Shown: positions 43,386 to 52,561 of the stretch, piece after piece
How the letters are laid out: each line of letters opens with the position of its first letter
Numbering within the stretch: the first letter of the stretch is position 1
Position numbers and translations under genes: made by a program
Assembly: GCA_002379425.1 (NCBI GenBank)
Contig: DFTH01000004.1
Coordinates: 62,001-126,000 of the forward strand
Source of the DNA: Prevotella sp. UBA4217
GTDB lineage: Bacteria > Bacteroidota > Bacteroidia > Bacteroidales > Bacteroidaceae
Direction: 5' to 3'
Length of the DNA stretch: 64,000 nucleotides
The notes under the pieces: generated by a model
What the model was told of the DNA's origin: nothing
The model's input: the letters and a program-made list of their open reading frames with translations, nothing else
The model's database searches: none

Positions 43386-44744
43386 TCAATCATTGTCACT
43401 TCTTTCCAGTCTGTTGCGCCAGAGATACTTGCGTGTCTCATGGACGATGACGCCGTTCAGGAAGATCAATGACAGAAGATTGGGAATTGCCATCAGCGCA
43501 TTCATGCAGTCAGCCAGGTTCCATACCAGTGCGAGGTTCATGACACTGCCGAGGAATACGGCGGCGATATAGACGACGCGGTAGGCGATTACCCATCTTT
43601 TCCCTTTCAGGTATTCCATGGCACGCTCTCCATAATAGCACCAGCCCAGGATGGTGGAGAAGGCGAACGTCAGTAGGCCGAAGGTCAGCAGCGGGCGCCC
43701 GACGACAGGTATCTTTGTAAATGCGTCCTTCGTCAGCGTGGCTCCATTGGCGAAATCGATGTCGGGGTAGGCGAGTACACTGCTGACGATCACCAGTCCC
43801 GTCAGTGCACAGATGACGACGGTATCCCAGAAGGTGCCGCTTGAGGAGACAAGGGCCTGACGTACAGGATTCCTCGTCTGGGCGGCAGCAGCCACGATGG
43901 GGGCGGAGCCCATGCCGCTCTCATTGGAGAAAAGGCCGCGGGCTATGCCGAAGCGGGCAGCCGTCATAACCGTCGAACCCACGAAACCGCCTCCTGCTGC
44001 CTCTGGTGAGAAGGCTGCACTGCAGATCAACTTCAATGCAGGCCAAAGGAAGGCTGCATTGTTAAAGAGGATATAGATACATCCCAAGACATAGAAGGCT
44101 GCCATGAATGGTACAAGCATGCTACAGACACGGGCGATGCTCTTCACGCCACCAAGGACGACGGCGCCTGTCAATAGGCAGATAAAGGCTCCTGTCATAT
44201 ATGGCGATACACCATACGACTCGTAAGTGACGGTGGCAATGGCATTGGCTTGTACTGTGTTGCCGATGCCGAAGGCGGCCAGTGCCGTGAACAGGGCAAA
44301 GGTCGTGGCGAGCCATTTCCAGCCTAAACCGCGCTCCAGTGCATACATGGGACCTCCCAGCATTTTCCCCGTATCCGTTTTTACGCGGTACTTGATGGCA
44401 AGTAGTCCTTCTGCATATTTGGTAGAGATACCGAACACACCTGTCAACCAGCACCATAGTACGGCTCCGGGACCTCCCAGGGCGATGGCGGTGGCCACGC
44501 CGATGATGTTGCCAGTGCCGATGGTCGCTGCCAAGGCGGTGGCAAGTGATCCGAACTGCGACACATCGCCTGTCGCGTCAGGATCTTTTTTCACCGACAG
44601 GCGGATGGCCTTGAAGATGTGTCTTTGCGGGAATCGCAGACGAATGGTCAGGAACAGGTGGGTTCCGAGTAACAAGATGATCATCGGCCATCCCCATAGG
44701 AACCCGCTCAACTCTGTCAGTACGTAGTTTATCTGGTCATTCAT
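43386..44744 (-). CDS. Sodium:alanine/glycine symporter, AGCS family
   Basis: A 452-residue integral membrane transporter. The family signature (FGSLATALAATIGTGNIIGVATAI, about 65-88) and many hydrophobic segments identify the AGCS (AlsT/DagA) family, which imports alanine or glycine with sodium. It follows the two DUF4230 genes by 22 bp on the minus strand and likely shares their transcript. Confidence 0.92.
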   Translation of the reverse strand: MNDQINYVLTELSGFLWGWPMIILLLGTHLFLTIRLRFPQRHIFKAIRLSVKKDPDATGDVSQFGSLATALAATIGTGNIIGVATAIALGGPGAVLWCWLTGVFGISTKYAEGLLAIKYRVKTDTGKMLGGPMYALERGLGWKWLATTFALFTALAAFGIGNTVQANAIATVTYESYGVSPYMTGAFICLLTGAVVLGGVKSIARVCSMLVPFMAAFYVLGCIYILFNNAAFLWPALKLICSAAFSPEAAGGGFVGSTVMTAARFGIARGLFSNESGMGSAPIVAAAAQTRNPVRQALVSSSGTFWDTVVICALTGLVIVSSVLAYPDIDFANGATLTKDAFTKIPVVGRPLLTFGLLTFAFSTILGWCYYGERAMEYLKGKRWVIAYRVVYIAAVFLGSVMNLALVWNLADCMNALMAIPNLLSLIFLNGVIVHETRKYLWRNRLERSDND

Positions 44745-44766
44745 TTTTCTTAGTCAATTTGTTCCC

Positions 44767-45357
44767 TTACTTATCCTCAAAGGTGATGGTCACACTTGAG
44801 TACCCCATGGCTTTCAGCATGTTTTCAAACTGTTCCCTGCCATTGGCCTCGGCTGCTTGCAGGTTCTCTCTTGTCAGACAGTGCAGGGTCATCATTCTAT
44901 AGGCCTTCTTGTAGAGGGCTTCACGGTCGGCTGCCTTCCATCTGCCACTCTCGTAGAACGACTTTGTCCGGGCCTCGTCGATGAAGTCATTGTCCAACAG
45001 CCCTACTGCCGGCAATCGTACTGTCAAGGAGTCGCCATGGGCCTCTATCCAACCAGGTTTTACCTGATGGATATTCACGCCCAGGCGCAGCGTACCATAA
45101 TAGATACGTGCCAGTTCGTCGTTGGTAAAGATGCCCTTCCGGGTGGTATCAACCAGTTCCTCGGCACTGACGGATAGGAACTCCCACTCGCCGATGGCTT
45201 TGATACTCTGTATCTGAGTAGGCGTGATACCAATTTCCTCGTTAAAGCCAATGCTCAGGTGGTCGTCTTTTGTCAGTTGTCTCAGCCAAAGGAATCCTGC
45301 CACGATCAGTATCAGGATCACAAGTCCGATACCAATTTTTATTTTACTCATCATCAA
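44767..45357 (-). CDS. DUF4230 membrane-anchored protein
   Basis: A 196-residue protein with one N-terminal membrane segment (IGIGLVILILIVAGFLWL) and a DUF4230 domain (WEFLSVSAEELVDT, GTLRLGVNIHQVKPGWIE, DSLTVRLPAVGLLDNDFID). Function of the family is unknown. It is a diverged paralogue of the upstream gene and overlaps it by four bases, so translation is probably coupled. Confidence 0.82.
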   Translation of the reverse strand: MMMSKIKIGIGLVILILIVAGFLWLRQLTKDDHLSIGFNEEIGITPTQIQSIKAIGEWEFLSVSAEELVDTTRKGIFTNDELARIYYGTLRLGVNIHQVKPGWIEAHGDSLTVRLPAVGLLDNDFIDEARTKSFYESGRWKAADREALYKKAYRMMTLHCLTRENLQAAEANGREQFENMLKAMGYSSVTITFEDK

Positions 45358-46061
45358 TCTTCAATTTTCAATAAGGTCCTGATATCATCGGCACCGTATG
45401 GCTTACGGAAGGCGATGGTGATGTCTTGTTCTCCGTAGCCCATCTCCTTCAGCATAGGCACGAGCACCTTGGCGGCATTGGCCTGGGCTGTCTCCAGGAT
45501 GCCCAGTTTGGGGATGTCGGCTATGATGGCCTCCCGCCCCTGTTGCTGGTAGTTGGCCAGTTCAGCGTCACTGAAGTTGGCCCGGGTCAGCGCTACATAT
45601 TGTTTCACGTTCTTCTGGTCGATCCTCGAACTGGTCATCGTCACCTTCGGGTCGGGCAGTAGGATCGTGATCTTATTACCTTGTCGCTCGATATTCCGTT
45701 CCGAGAACTGGCTGAAGTCTATGTATGCTTTCAGTTTCGCGTCAATAGGGATGGCGATCTTGCGTTCGCCTAAAGGCACCTTGAAGTCGAAGTTGCGCTG
45801 TAGCAATGATCCTTTCAGGCGCAGCACGTCATCGTGGGTGACGATCTTGTGCACACGATATTCCGCTGTATAGAGTTTGGCGCATTGTTGCACCTGGGTC
45901 ACGAGCATCGGTACTGTGTCTATGCCCTGTGACACTGGGGCAGGAGCCTCACCGTCTTCATGTACAATCCGGCTGTGGCAGAACAAAAGTCCTAACACCG
46001 CGAATACCGCACAGGTAAATACCACGAATTTCCTCATCTCCTGAAGTTTTTTCCTATTCAT
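45354..46061 (-). CDS. DUF4230 membrane-anchored protein
   Basis: A 235-residue protein with an N-terminal membrane segment (FVVFTCAVFAVLGLLFC) and a DUF4230 domain (KLYTAEYRVHKIV, AKLKAYIDFSQFSERNIER, ITILLPDPKVTMTSSRID). First gene of a DUF4230-DUF4230-AGCS run. The -7 box lies only some 15 bp before this ATG; the in-frame ATG at 46037 is an alternative start with a more usual leader. Confidence 0.82.
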   Translation of the reverse strand: MNRKKLQEMRKFVVFTCAVFAVLGLLFCHSRIVHEDGEAPAPVSQGIDTVPMLVTQVQQCAKLYTAEYRVHKIVTHDDVLRLKGSLLQRNFDFKVPLGERKIAIPIDAKLKAYIDFSQFSERNIERQGNKITILLPDPKVTMTSSRIDQKNVKQYVALTRANFSDAELANYQQQGREAIIADIPKLGILETAQANAAKVLVPMLKEMGYGEQDITIAFRKPYGADDIRTLLKIED

Positions 46062-46075
46062 TGATAATTTGGCGG

Positions 46076-46083
46076 CAAAGGTA
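46076..46083 (-). promoter_or_regulatory. -7 box of the DUF4230-AGCS operon
   Basis: TACCTTTG on the minus strand. Confidence 0.65.
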
Positions 46084-46133
46084 GTAAAAAAATGACAATT
46101 CGCTGAAAGATCGCCCGTTTTTTTGGAAATCTG

Positions 46134-46168
46134 TTAAACTTTTCCCCGAAATAGTCGTCCAATAGACA
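46134..46168 (+). promoter_or_regulatory. ECF-sigma-like promoter of the DUF4890 gene
   Basis: TTAAACTTTTCC (46134-46145), ten bases, then CGTCCAATAGACA (46156-46168). No TAnnTTTG box is present before this gene. The same two boxes with the same spacing precede the barrel-protein gene at 61686. Confidence 0.55.
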
Positions 46169-46227
46169 GTTGCAACAAAAGAAAATTGGTATTAAAGAAG
46201 TATTACAATTTAGAAAGAACAGAAAAA

Positions 46228-46719
46228 ATGAGAAAGTTATTGATGACAATGATTGCCGCCGTTCTGATGGGCTCGGTAGCATACGCCCAAGGTGACAAGA
46301 AAGAGTGTAAGTGTGAGGAAAAGAAGGAGTGTAAATGCGAGTGTCAGGATAAGAAAGACAGAAAGCACCATGATAAGAAGTTCGATAAGAAGAACTTTGC
46401 GCAGCATCGCACAGACAGGATGGTGAAGAAATATGGTCTTGACGAGAAACAGGCAGCCCAACTTCTGGAACTTAATACAAAATATAGTGGCAAGATAGGG
46501 CCTCGCGGTCATCGTCACAAGACGGATGCTGAGACAGGTGCCACCGACCAGCAACCCCAGGAGAAGAAACGCCCAGAACTGACTGAAGAGCAAAAGGCCT
46601 ATAATACCGAACTGCAGAAGATTATGACAGATGAGCAGTTCAAAAAGTATCAGGCAGATAAGGAGAAATACGGTGGTCGTGGGCACAAGCATGGACCACG
46701 TGAACCGAAAAGACGGTAG
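46228..46719 (+). CDS. DUF4890 periplasmic protein with Cys/Lys/Glu-rich stretch
   Basis: A 163-residue exported protein (signal peptide about 1-21, ending AYAQ). Residues about 24-40 are a low-complexity KECKCEEKKECKCECQ stretch with five cysteines. The helical part (MVKKYGLDEKQAAQLLELNT ... ELTEEQKAYNTELQKIMTDE) matches DUF4890, which resembles Spy/CpxP-like periplasmic stress proteins. The C-terminus is His/Lys/Arg-rich. Start at 46228 is chosen for the signal peptide; the frame opens earlier at 46186. Confidence 0.78.
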   Translation: MRKLLMTMIAAVLMGSVAYAQGDKKECKCEEKKECKCECQDKKDRKHHDKKFDKKNFAQHRTDRMVKKYGLDEKQAAQLLELNTKYSGKIGPRGHRHKTDAETGATDQQPQEKKRPELTEEQKAYNTELQKIMTDEQFKKYQADKEKYGGRGHKHGPREPKRR

Positions 46720-46745
46720 GGAGAATGATTTCAGGTATGACAGTG

Positions 46746-46778
46746 AGCGCCCGTTTCCGATGGAACGGGCGCTTTTTT
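46746..46778 (+). terminator. Terminator after the DUF4890 gene
   Basis: GCGCCCGTT pairs exactly with AACGGGCGC, followed by six T. Confidence 0.9.
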
Positions 46779-46811
46779 CCCTTTTTTTTCTTGTTTCTTG
46801 TTTTTTAGTTG

Positions 46812-46819
46812 TATCTTTG
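46812..46819 (+). promoter_or_regulatory. -7 box of the DUF4738 lipoprotein gene
   Basis: TATCTTTG, 18 bp before the ATG at 46837. Confidence 0.7.
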
Positions 46820-46836
46820 CACAAAAATTAAGTGAG

Positions 46837-47412
46837 ATGAAGATAGTCAGATTGCTTTCCGTTCTGTTGTCGGTCCTAACCGTAGCCGGTTGTGGCCAAA
46901 AGAAGAAGACCGATGATATCATTGTTCCCACGGTGGAAGTTCAGAAGCCACAGGCACCTATCCGTATGCAGCCATACGATCAGACAAAGGATGTCGTCTG
47001 GCTTGGCAAGAACTATCAGGTGGCCATTCAGCGCATGGCAGATGACAGTCTAAAGATGGTGACTGACGAGACAGGACAGCAGTTCGTAGATAACCGCATT
47101 TCCCTCCGCATTCTCCGTAGTGATGGCAGTGTATTCTTCCGGCGTGCCTTTACTAAGGCGGATTTCGATGCCCAGTTGGATGACGACTATCGTGAGACAG
47201 GTATCTTAGAGGGTATTGTCTTTGATCGGGTGGATGGCAAACAACTTGTGTTTGCCGGCAGTGTCAGTCATCCCCAGACTGATGAGTATATCCCGCTTGT
47301 GATTACTGTGAGCAACTTCGGTGAAACGACGCTTAAGCGCGACGACCAAATGGATACGAGTGGAAATGTGCCCGTATCTGATGCCCAGGGATCCGAAGAA
47401 GACGAGTTGTAA
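46837..47412 (+). CDS. DUF4738 lipoprotein
   Basis: A 191-residue lipoprotein (signal ending at VAGC, then GQKKKTDD). The body (VWLGKNYQVAIQRMADDSLK, NRISLRILRSDGSVFFRRAF, YIPLVITVSNFGETTLKRDD) fits DUF4738 proteins of Bacteroidales, of unknown function. The tail is acidic (SEEDEL). Start at 46837 because the promoter lies after the earlier in-frame codon at 46798. Converges with the HAD gene. Confidence 0.78.
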   Translation: MKIVRLLSVLLSVLTVAGCGQKKKTDDIIVPTVEVQKPQAPIRMQPYDQTKDVVWLGKNYQVAIQRMADDSLKMVTDETGQQFVDNRISLRILRSDGSVFFRRAFTKADFDAQLDDDYRETGILEGIVFDRVDGKQLVFAGSVSHPQTDEYIPLVITVSNFGETTLKRDDQMDTSGNVPVSDAQGSEEDEL

Positions 47413-47431
47413 GGGATGTCTCCTTCTAGTA

Positions 47432-48163
47432 TCATAATTCTTGATGGAGATGGTTATACCAGTGGTCACTTAATTCCTTCATGCTGGGGAAGATGAGGTC
47501 GGCTCCAGCGACAAGCAGTTCTTCATCGGGCAGTGGACCAGTATTCACTGCGACTGTGAAGATGCGGGCGGCATGGCCAGCACGGATGCCCAAAGGGGCA
47601 TTTTCCACGACGACGGCTTCATTAGGACGTAGATTACCAGCCTTCTTCAGTCCCATCAGATAGGGATCGGGATTGGGCTTGCCACGCCTTACATCGTAGG
47701 CTGTGGTAATATGGGAATCATCCACGTAGGCACCGAAATCTCTCACGATACGCTGGAGAAGAGGGCGCTGTCCACTGCCTGTGACGACACAGCAAAGAAT
47801 GCCTGCATCCTTGAGTTTTTCCATGAGACTGACGGCTCCAGGCATGACAGGGGCTTCTGGCAGTGAGTGGAATATCTGGGTCTTGAGATCGTACATCCTT
47901 TGGGCTTCGGACTCGTCTATTTCGCGCCCTTGCTGGCGCTTCACCATCTGTCGGATGGTATCCACGCCACGGGCTCCCTCAGTGGCGTATGCATCGTCGG
48001 CAGTCATGTGGATGCCAAACTTAGCCATGCTCTCCTGCCATGCTATGGCATGGTTAGGCATGGAGTCGTAGAGCACCCCGTCCATGTCGAAAAGCACGGC
48101 TTTGGGGCGCATTGCCTCAAAACCGTGATCTTCCAAGTATTTCTTAATTGCTAACTGATACAT
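47432..48163 (-). CDS. HAD-superfamily phosphatase/phosphoglucomutase-like protein
   Basis: A 243-residue HAD hydrolase with nucleophile motif FDMDGVLYDS (about 25-34), a four-helix cap, motif II VVTGSG and motif III/IV KPNPDPYLMG and VVVENAPLGI. This is the beta-phosphoglucomutase/sugar-phosphatase subclass. It starts directly at the pgi stop codon, so it is read with pgi, lysS and gpsA; a sugar-phosphate substrate is plausible. Confidence 0.88.
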   Translation of the reverse strand: MYQLAIKKYLEDHGFEAMRPKAVLFDMDGVLYDSMPNHAIAWQESMAKFGIHMTADDAYATEGARGVDTIRQMVKRQQGREIDESEAQRMYDLKTQIFHSLPEAPVMPGAVSLMEKLKDAGILCCVVTGSGQRPLLQRIVRDFGAYVDDSHITTAYDVRRGKPNPDPYLMGLKKAGNLRPNEAVVVENAPLGIRAGHAARIFTVAVNTGPLPDEELLVAGADLIFPSMKELSDHWYNHLHQEL

Positions 48164-49519
48164 TTAGGCCTCTTTAGCCAGACGCTCCTTGATAGCCTTA
48201 GAATCGGCCTCATAGCCAGGCTTGTCAAGCAGGGCGAACATATTCTTCTTATATGCTTCCACACCAGGCTGGTTGAATGGATTGACGCCTAATACGTTTC
48301 CACTGATGCCGCAGCCAATCTCGAAGAAGTAGATAAGTTGTCCGAGGTAGCGCTCGTTGAGGCGGGGCATGGTGATGCGGATGTTGGGCACGCCACCATC
48401 GACATGGGCCAGACGGGTGCCGAGTTCGGCCATCTTGTTCACTTCATCCACGCGCTTGCCAGCGAGGAAGTTCAGACCATCGAGGTTCTCCTCGTCAGAG
48501 GGGAAGAGCAGTTTCTTCTCTGGTTCCTCGACGCTGATGACGGTCTCGAAGATGGTGCGCTCGCCGTCTTGGATCCACTGTCCCATGGAGTGCAGGTCGG
48601 TGGTGAAATCAACCGAGGCGGGGAATATGCCCTTCTTGTCCTTACCCTCACTCTCACCGTAGAGTTGCTTCCACCACTCACTCATGAAGTGGAGTTTCGG
48701 CTGGAAGTTAACCATGATCTCAATCTTCTTGCCATTCTGGTAGAGACCGTTGCGCACGGCAGCGTACTGGGCAGCGGGGTTCTCGGCAAAGGGTACGTCC
48801 TTGCCGCAGGCCTTCTCCATATCCTGGGCACCAGCCACGAGTTCGCGGATGTCGAAGCCGGCGCAGGCGATGGGCAGCAGGCCTACCGGTGTCAGCACGG
48901 AGAAACGTCCGCCCACGTTGTCGGGGATGATGAAACTCTTGTAGCCTTCCTTATCAGCACAGGTGCGTGCTGCACCGCGCTTGGCATCGGTAATGGCCAC
49001 AATCACCTTCTTTGCCTCGGCCTTACCACGCTGCTCTTCGCACTGCTTCTTCAGCAGACGGAAGGTGAGGGCTGTCTCCGTGGTGGTACCACTCTTTGAG
49101 ATGTTGATCACGCCGAACTTCTTGTCCTTCAGGTAGGTGGTCAGTTCGAAGAGGTAATCTTCGCCAATGTTGTTGCCAGCGAAGAGGATGGTGGGGTTCT
49201 TCTTGTCAGCCACCAGCCAGGCAAACGAGTTGCTCAGGGCTTCGATGACGGCACGGGCACCGAGGTATGATCCACCGATGCCGGCCACGACGATGGCCTC
49301 GCAGTTCTCACGAAGTGTATTGGCAGTAGCCTGCAGTTCATCGAGGAAGGCTGGGGTAATACTACTGGGCAGGTGGAGCCAGCCAAGGAAATCGTTACCA
49401 GGACATGTACCGTCCTCAAGGGCCTGCTGAGCGGCCTTCACTTTAGGCTCAAAAGCCTCAACTGCACCTGCCTCCAGGAAGCATGCAGCCTTTGTGATGT
49501 CAAGTTTGATGTTACTCAT
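48164..49519 (-). CDS. pgi: Glucose-6-phosphate isomerase
   Basis: A 451-residue cytoplasmic enzyme interconverting glucose-6-phosphate and fructose-6-phosphate. Signatures: [39 protein letters not shown] and the C-terminal catalytic region [20 protein letters not shown]. Length is that of the short bacterial form. Lies 58 bp after gpsA, same strand. Confidence 0.95.
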   Translation of the reverse strand: MSNIKLDITKAACFLEAGAVEAFEPKVKAAQQALEDGTCPGNDFLGWLHLPSSITPAFLDELQATANTLRENCEAIVVAGIGGSYLGARAVIEALSNSFAWLVADKKNPTILFAGNNIGEDYLFELTTYLKDKKFGVINISKSGTTTETALTFRLLKKQCEEQRGKAEAKKVIVAITDAKRGAARTCADKEGYKSFIIPDNVGGRFSVLTPVGLLPIACAGFDIRELVAGAQDMEKACGKDVPFAENPAAQYAAVRNGLYQNGKKIEIMVNFQPKLHFMSEWWKQLYGESEGKDKKGIFPASVDFTTDLHSMGQWIQDGERTIFETVISVEEPEKKLLFPSDEENLDGLNFLAGKRVDEVNKMAELGTRLAHVDGGVPNIRITMPRLNERYLGQLIYFFEIGCGISGNVLGVNPFNQPGVEAYKKNMFALLDKPGYEADSKAIKERLAKEA

Positions 49520-49577
49520 TGTTATGTCTTAATTATTGGGATTAAAGATAAATTCATAATGCACAATGCACGATTCG

Positions 49578-50576
49578 CTACCTGAACGAGTCAGTGAGCA
49601 GTTTGATTTCAATCTGCGGGCTGATGCGCTCGTAGAGGATATTATAGACGGCGTCGAGGATGGGCATGTTCACATGACAGTGGCGGTTGATCTCCTTCAT
49701 GCATTTCGTGCCGAAGTAGCCCTCGGCGATCATCTCCATCTCTATCTGTGCCGATTTCACGCTGTAGCCCTTGCCGATCATCGTACCGAAAGTGCGGTTA
49801 CGGGAGAAGTTGGAGTAGCCCGTCACAAGCAGGTCGCCGAGATAGACGCTGTCGTAGGCGTTACGGTCTTCAAGCGGGTGGACAGCCGTCAGGAAGCGGT
49901 TCATCTCCTGTACGGCGTTAGACATGAGCACGGCCTGGAAGTTGTCACCGTACTTCAGACCGCTGCAGATGCCCGCTGCGATGGCATAGACATTCTTCAG
50001 CACGGAGGAATATTCGATGCCCACCACGTCGGTAGAGGTCTTCGTCTTGATATACTCGCTGGAGAGCACGTCGCAGAACGCCTGTGCCTTGTCGCGGTCG
50101 GCGCAGCCCACGGTGAGGTATGAGAGGCGCTCCAGGGCTACCTCCTCCGCATGGGAGGGACCGCCGATGCAGGCGAGGTTCTCGTAGGGCACATCATAGA
50201 CCTGGTGGAAATACTCCGAGCAGACAAGGTTCTCGTCAGGTACGATACCCTTGATGGCCGTGAGTACAAACTTGTCGCGGATGCGCGTCTTCAGTTTCTT
50301 CAGATGGCTCTTCAGGTAGGGTGAGGGCGTGACGAAGACCAGCGTGTCATACTGTTGGGCGATACGGTTCAGGTCGCTGTCGAAGTGTATCTCGTTGATA
50401 TTGAAGTGTACACTGGTAAGATAGGCAGGGTTATGCCCCAGACGACGGAATTCCTCGATACGGTCGTCGCGGCGCATGTACCAGCCGATGTGGTGAGTAT
50501 GGCTCACCACGATCTTGGCTATGGCCGTCGCCCAACTGCCGCCGCCAATGATTGCTATTTTACCACAGTCGTACAT
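49578..50576 (-). CDS. gpsA: Glycerol-3-phosphate dehydrogenase [NAD(P)+]
   Basis: A 332-residue cytoplasmic dehydrogenase making sn-glycerol-3-phosphate for phospholipids. Nucleotide-binding GGGSWATAIAKIV near residue 11, VLTAIKGIVPDENLVCSEYF, and GPSHAEEVALERL with the conserved catalytic Lys region NVYAIAAGICSGLKYGDN are present. Second gene of the lysS-gpsA-pgi cluster conserved in Bacteroidales. Confidence 0.95.
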   Translation of the reverse strand: MYDCGKIAIIGGGSWATAIAKIVVSHTHHIGWYMRRDDRIEEFRRLGHNPAYLTSVHFNINEIHFDSDLNRIAQQYDTLVFVTPSPYLKSHLKKLKTRIRDKFVLTAIKGIVPDENLVCSEYFHQVYDVPYENLACIGGPSHAEEVALERLSYLTVGCADRDKAQAFCDVLSSEYIKTKTSTDVVGIEYSSVLKNVYAIAAGICSGLKYGDNFQAVLMSNAVQEMNRFLTAVHPLEDRNAYDSVYLGDLLVTGYSNFSRNRTFGTMIGKGYSVKSAQIEMEMIAEGYFGTKCMKEINRHCHVNMPILDAVYNILYERISPQIEIKLLTDSFR

Positions 50577-50665
50577 ATTCTCCTTTTTTGGAGTGGGCTA
50601 CATGACTGACACGACTCTTTTACGCATAGACAGAAGTCTTTAAGTCCTGTAGTCCGCTGCCGATA

Positions 50666-52393
50666 TTATTCGTTTGCTTTCTGAATCCACTGCTCGATGT
50701 CGGCCACAGTGGGCTTCTGCATGTCGAGTTTGTATTTCTTCACAATGTCACCGATTTTCTGCTGCAGGCCCTGTGCCTTCTCGTCCTTTATGTTTTGGAT
50801 GAGGTTGAAGCCTGCCTTGCGCAGCACAGGCACCCAGTCTTCGCTGACGCCGATGGCTGCCCATTCGGCTGGTGTGCTTTGGGGAATCTTCTTCTCTGGC
50901 TTCATCTGCGGGAAGAAGAGTACTTCCTGGATGAAGGTCTTGCCTGTCATGAGCATCACCAGACGGTCGATGCCAATGCCGATGCCAGAGGTAGGTGGCA
51001 TACCGTATTGCAGTGCGCGGAGGAAGTCCTGATCGATGATCATTGCCTCGTCGTCGCCCTTGTCGGCCAGTCGCATCTGTTCGATGAAGCGCTCCTCCTG
51101 GTCGATGGGGTCGTTGAGTTCAGAGTAGGCGTTCGCCAGTTCCTTGCCGTTGACCATCAGTTCGAAGCGCTCCGTCAGTCCAGGCTTGGAGCGGTGCATC
51201 TTCGTCAGCGGCGACATTTCCACGGGATAGTCGGTGATGAAGGTGGGCTGGATAAAGGTCCCCTCGCAGAACTCCCCAAAAAGTTCGTCGATGAGTTTGC
51301 CCTTGCCCATAGTCTCATCTACATCCATTCCCTTCTCCTTGCAGAAGGCACGAATCTCCTCCTCGCTCTTGCCGTCGCAGTCGAAGCCTGTCTTCTCCTT
51401 GATAGCATCGAGGATAGGCAGACGACGGTAGGGAGCCTTGAAGGAGACGATATTACCGTCGATCTCGCGCTCAGGCTTGCCGTTGACGGCGATACAAATG
51501 GCTTCCAGGAGTTTCTCCGTGAACGACATCATCCAGTTGTAGTCCTTATACTGTACATAGAGTTCCATGCAAGTGAACTCTGGATTGTGGTTGCGGTCCA
51601 TGCCCTCATTGCGGAAGTTCTTGCCAATCTCATAGACACCCTCGAAGCCGCCTACGATGAGACGCTTCAGGTAGAGTTCCGTGGCAATACGCATGTACAT
51701 ATCTTGATCAAGGGCATTGAAGTGCGTGATGAACGGACGGGCAGAGGCACCACCGGCTATCATCTGCAGCGTAGGCGTCTCCACCTCGGTATAGCCTGCT
51801 TCATCCAGGACTTTGCGCAGGGTACGGATGACAGTGGCGCGCTGCAGGAACGTATCCTTCACACCATCGTTGACCACCAGATCGACATAGCGCTGGCGAT
51901 AGCGCAGTTCGGGGTCATCGAACTTGTCGTAAGCCACACCGTCCTTGTATTTCACGATGGGTAGCGGCTTCAGCGACTTCGAGAGCAGTTTCAGTTCACT
52001 GGCATGGACACTGATCTCACCTGTCTGCGTACGAAACACCTTTCCTTTCACGCCAATGAAGTCACCGATGTCAAGCAGTCGCTTAAATACATTATTATAT
52101 AAGTCCTTATTCTCATCTGGGCAGATGTCGTCGCGGGTGATATAGACCTGAATTCTTCCTTTGCTATCCTGAAGTTCTGCGAAACTGGCCTTTCCCATTA
52201 CGCGACGGCTCATCATACGGCCTGCGATGATCACTTCGCGATCCTCATCATCCTTAAATGACTCCTTGATATCAGTGCTGAAAGCGTTGGTGGGGTATTC
52301 GGCAGCGGGGTAGGGATCGATACCCATGTTGCGCAGTTCTTGCAGACTCTGTCGCCTGCCTATCTCCTGTTCACTAAGTTCTAAAACGTTCAT
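50666..52393 (-). CDS. lysS: Lysyl-tRNA synthetase, class II
   Basis: A 575-residue class II synthetase: OB-fold anticodon-binding domain (VIIAGRMMSRRVMGKASFAE), motif 2 (FRNEGMDRNHNPEFTCMELY) and motif 3 (GIGIGIDRLVMLMTG). A C-terminal extension of about 60 residues follows, as in Bacteroidetes LysS. An in-frame TTG at 52402 gives a slightly longer frame, but ATG 52393 is preferred. First gene of a minus-strand cluster with gpsA, pgi and the HAD gene. Confidence 0.96.
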   Translation of the reverse strand: MNVLELSEQEIGRRQSLQELRNMGIDPYPAAEYPTNAFSTDIKESFKDDEDREVIIAGRMMSRRVMGKASFAELQDSKGRIQVYITRDDICPDENKDLYNNVFKRLLDIGDFIGVKGKVFRTQTGEISVHASELKLLSKSLKPLPIVKYKDGVAYDKFDDPELRYRQRYVDLVVNDGVKDTFLQRATVIRTLRKVLDEAGYTEVETPTLQMIAGGASARPFITHFNALDQDMYMRIATELYLKRLIVGGFEGVYEIGKNFRNEGMDRNHNPEFTCMELYVQYKDYNWMMSFTEKLLEAICIAVNGKPEREIDGNIVSFKAPYRRLPILDAIKEKTGFDCDGKSEEEIRAFCKEKGMDVDETMGKGKLIDELFGEFCEGTFIQPTFITDYPVEMSPLTKMHRSKPGLTERFELMVNGKELANAYSELNDPIDQEERFIEQMRLADKGDDEAMIIDQDFLRALQYGMPPTSGIGIGIDRLVMLMTGKTFIQEVLFFPQMKPEKKIPQSTPAEWAAIGVSEDWVPVLRKAGFNLIQNIKDEKAQGLQQKIGDIVKKYKLDMQKPTVADIEQWIQKANE

Positions 52394-52422
52394 CTTTTTC
52401 AAAATAATTGTTTTTATGGCTG

Positions 52423-52430
52423 CAAAGTTA
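52423..52430 (-). promoter_or_regulatory. -7 box of lysS
   Basis: TAACTTTG on the minus strand, about 30 bp before the ATG. Confidence 0.7.
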
Positions 52431-52513
52431 CGAAATTATCCCGAAAAAAGCAAGGATAGGGTAAATATTTCAAAAAAAATGTGCAAAGATTTGCATGGTT
52501 ATGGAAAAATGTT

Positions 52514-52521
52514 TATATTTG
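52514..52521 (+). promoter_or_regulatory. -7 box of the ROK/menaquinone gene run
   Basis: TATATTTG, 41 bp before the first ROK gene. No other clear promoter is seen until menE, so this could serve the whole run to 60398. Confidence 0.65.
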
Positions 52522-52561
52522 CCACACCGAAGCAAATTTATTAATCCGATAGCCCTAGATT

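Noticed and set aside
48338..49099. 253-codon plus-strand frame opposite pgi
   Set aside because: Antisense to the conserved pgi gene; no promoter or domain.
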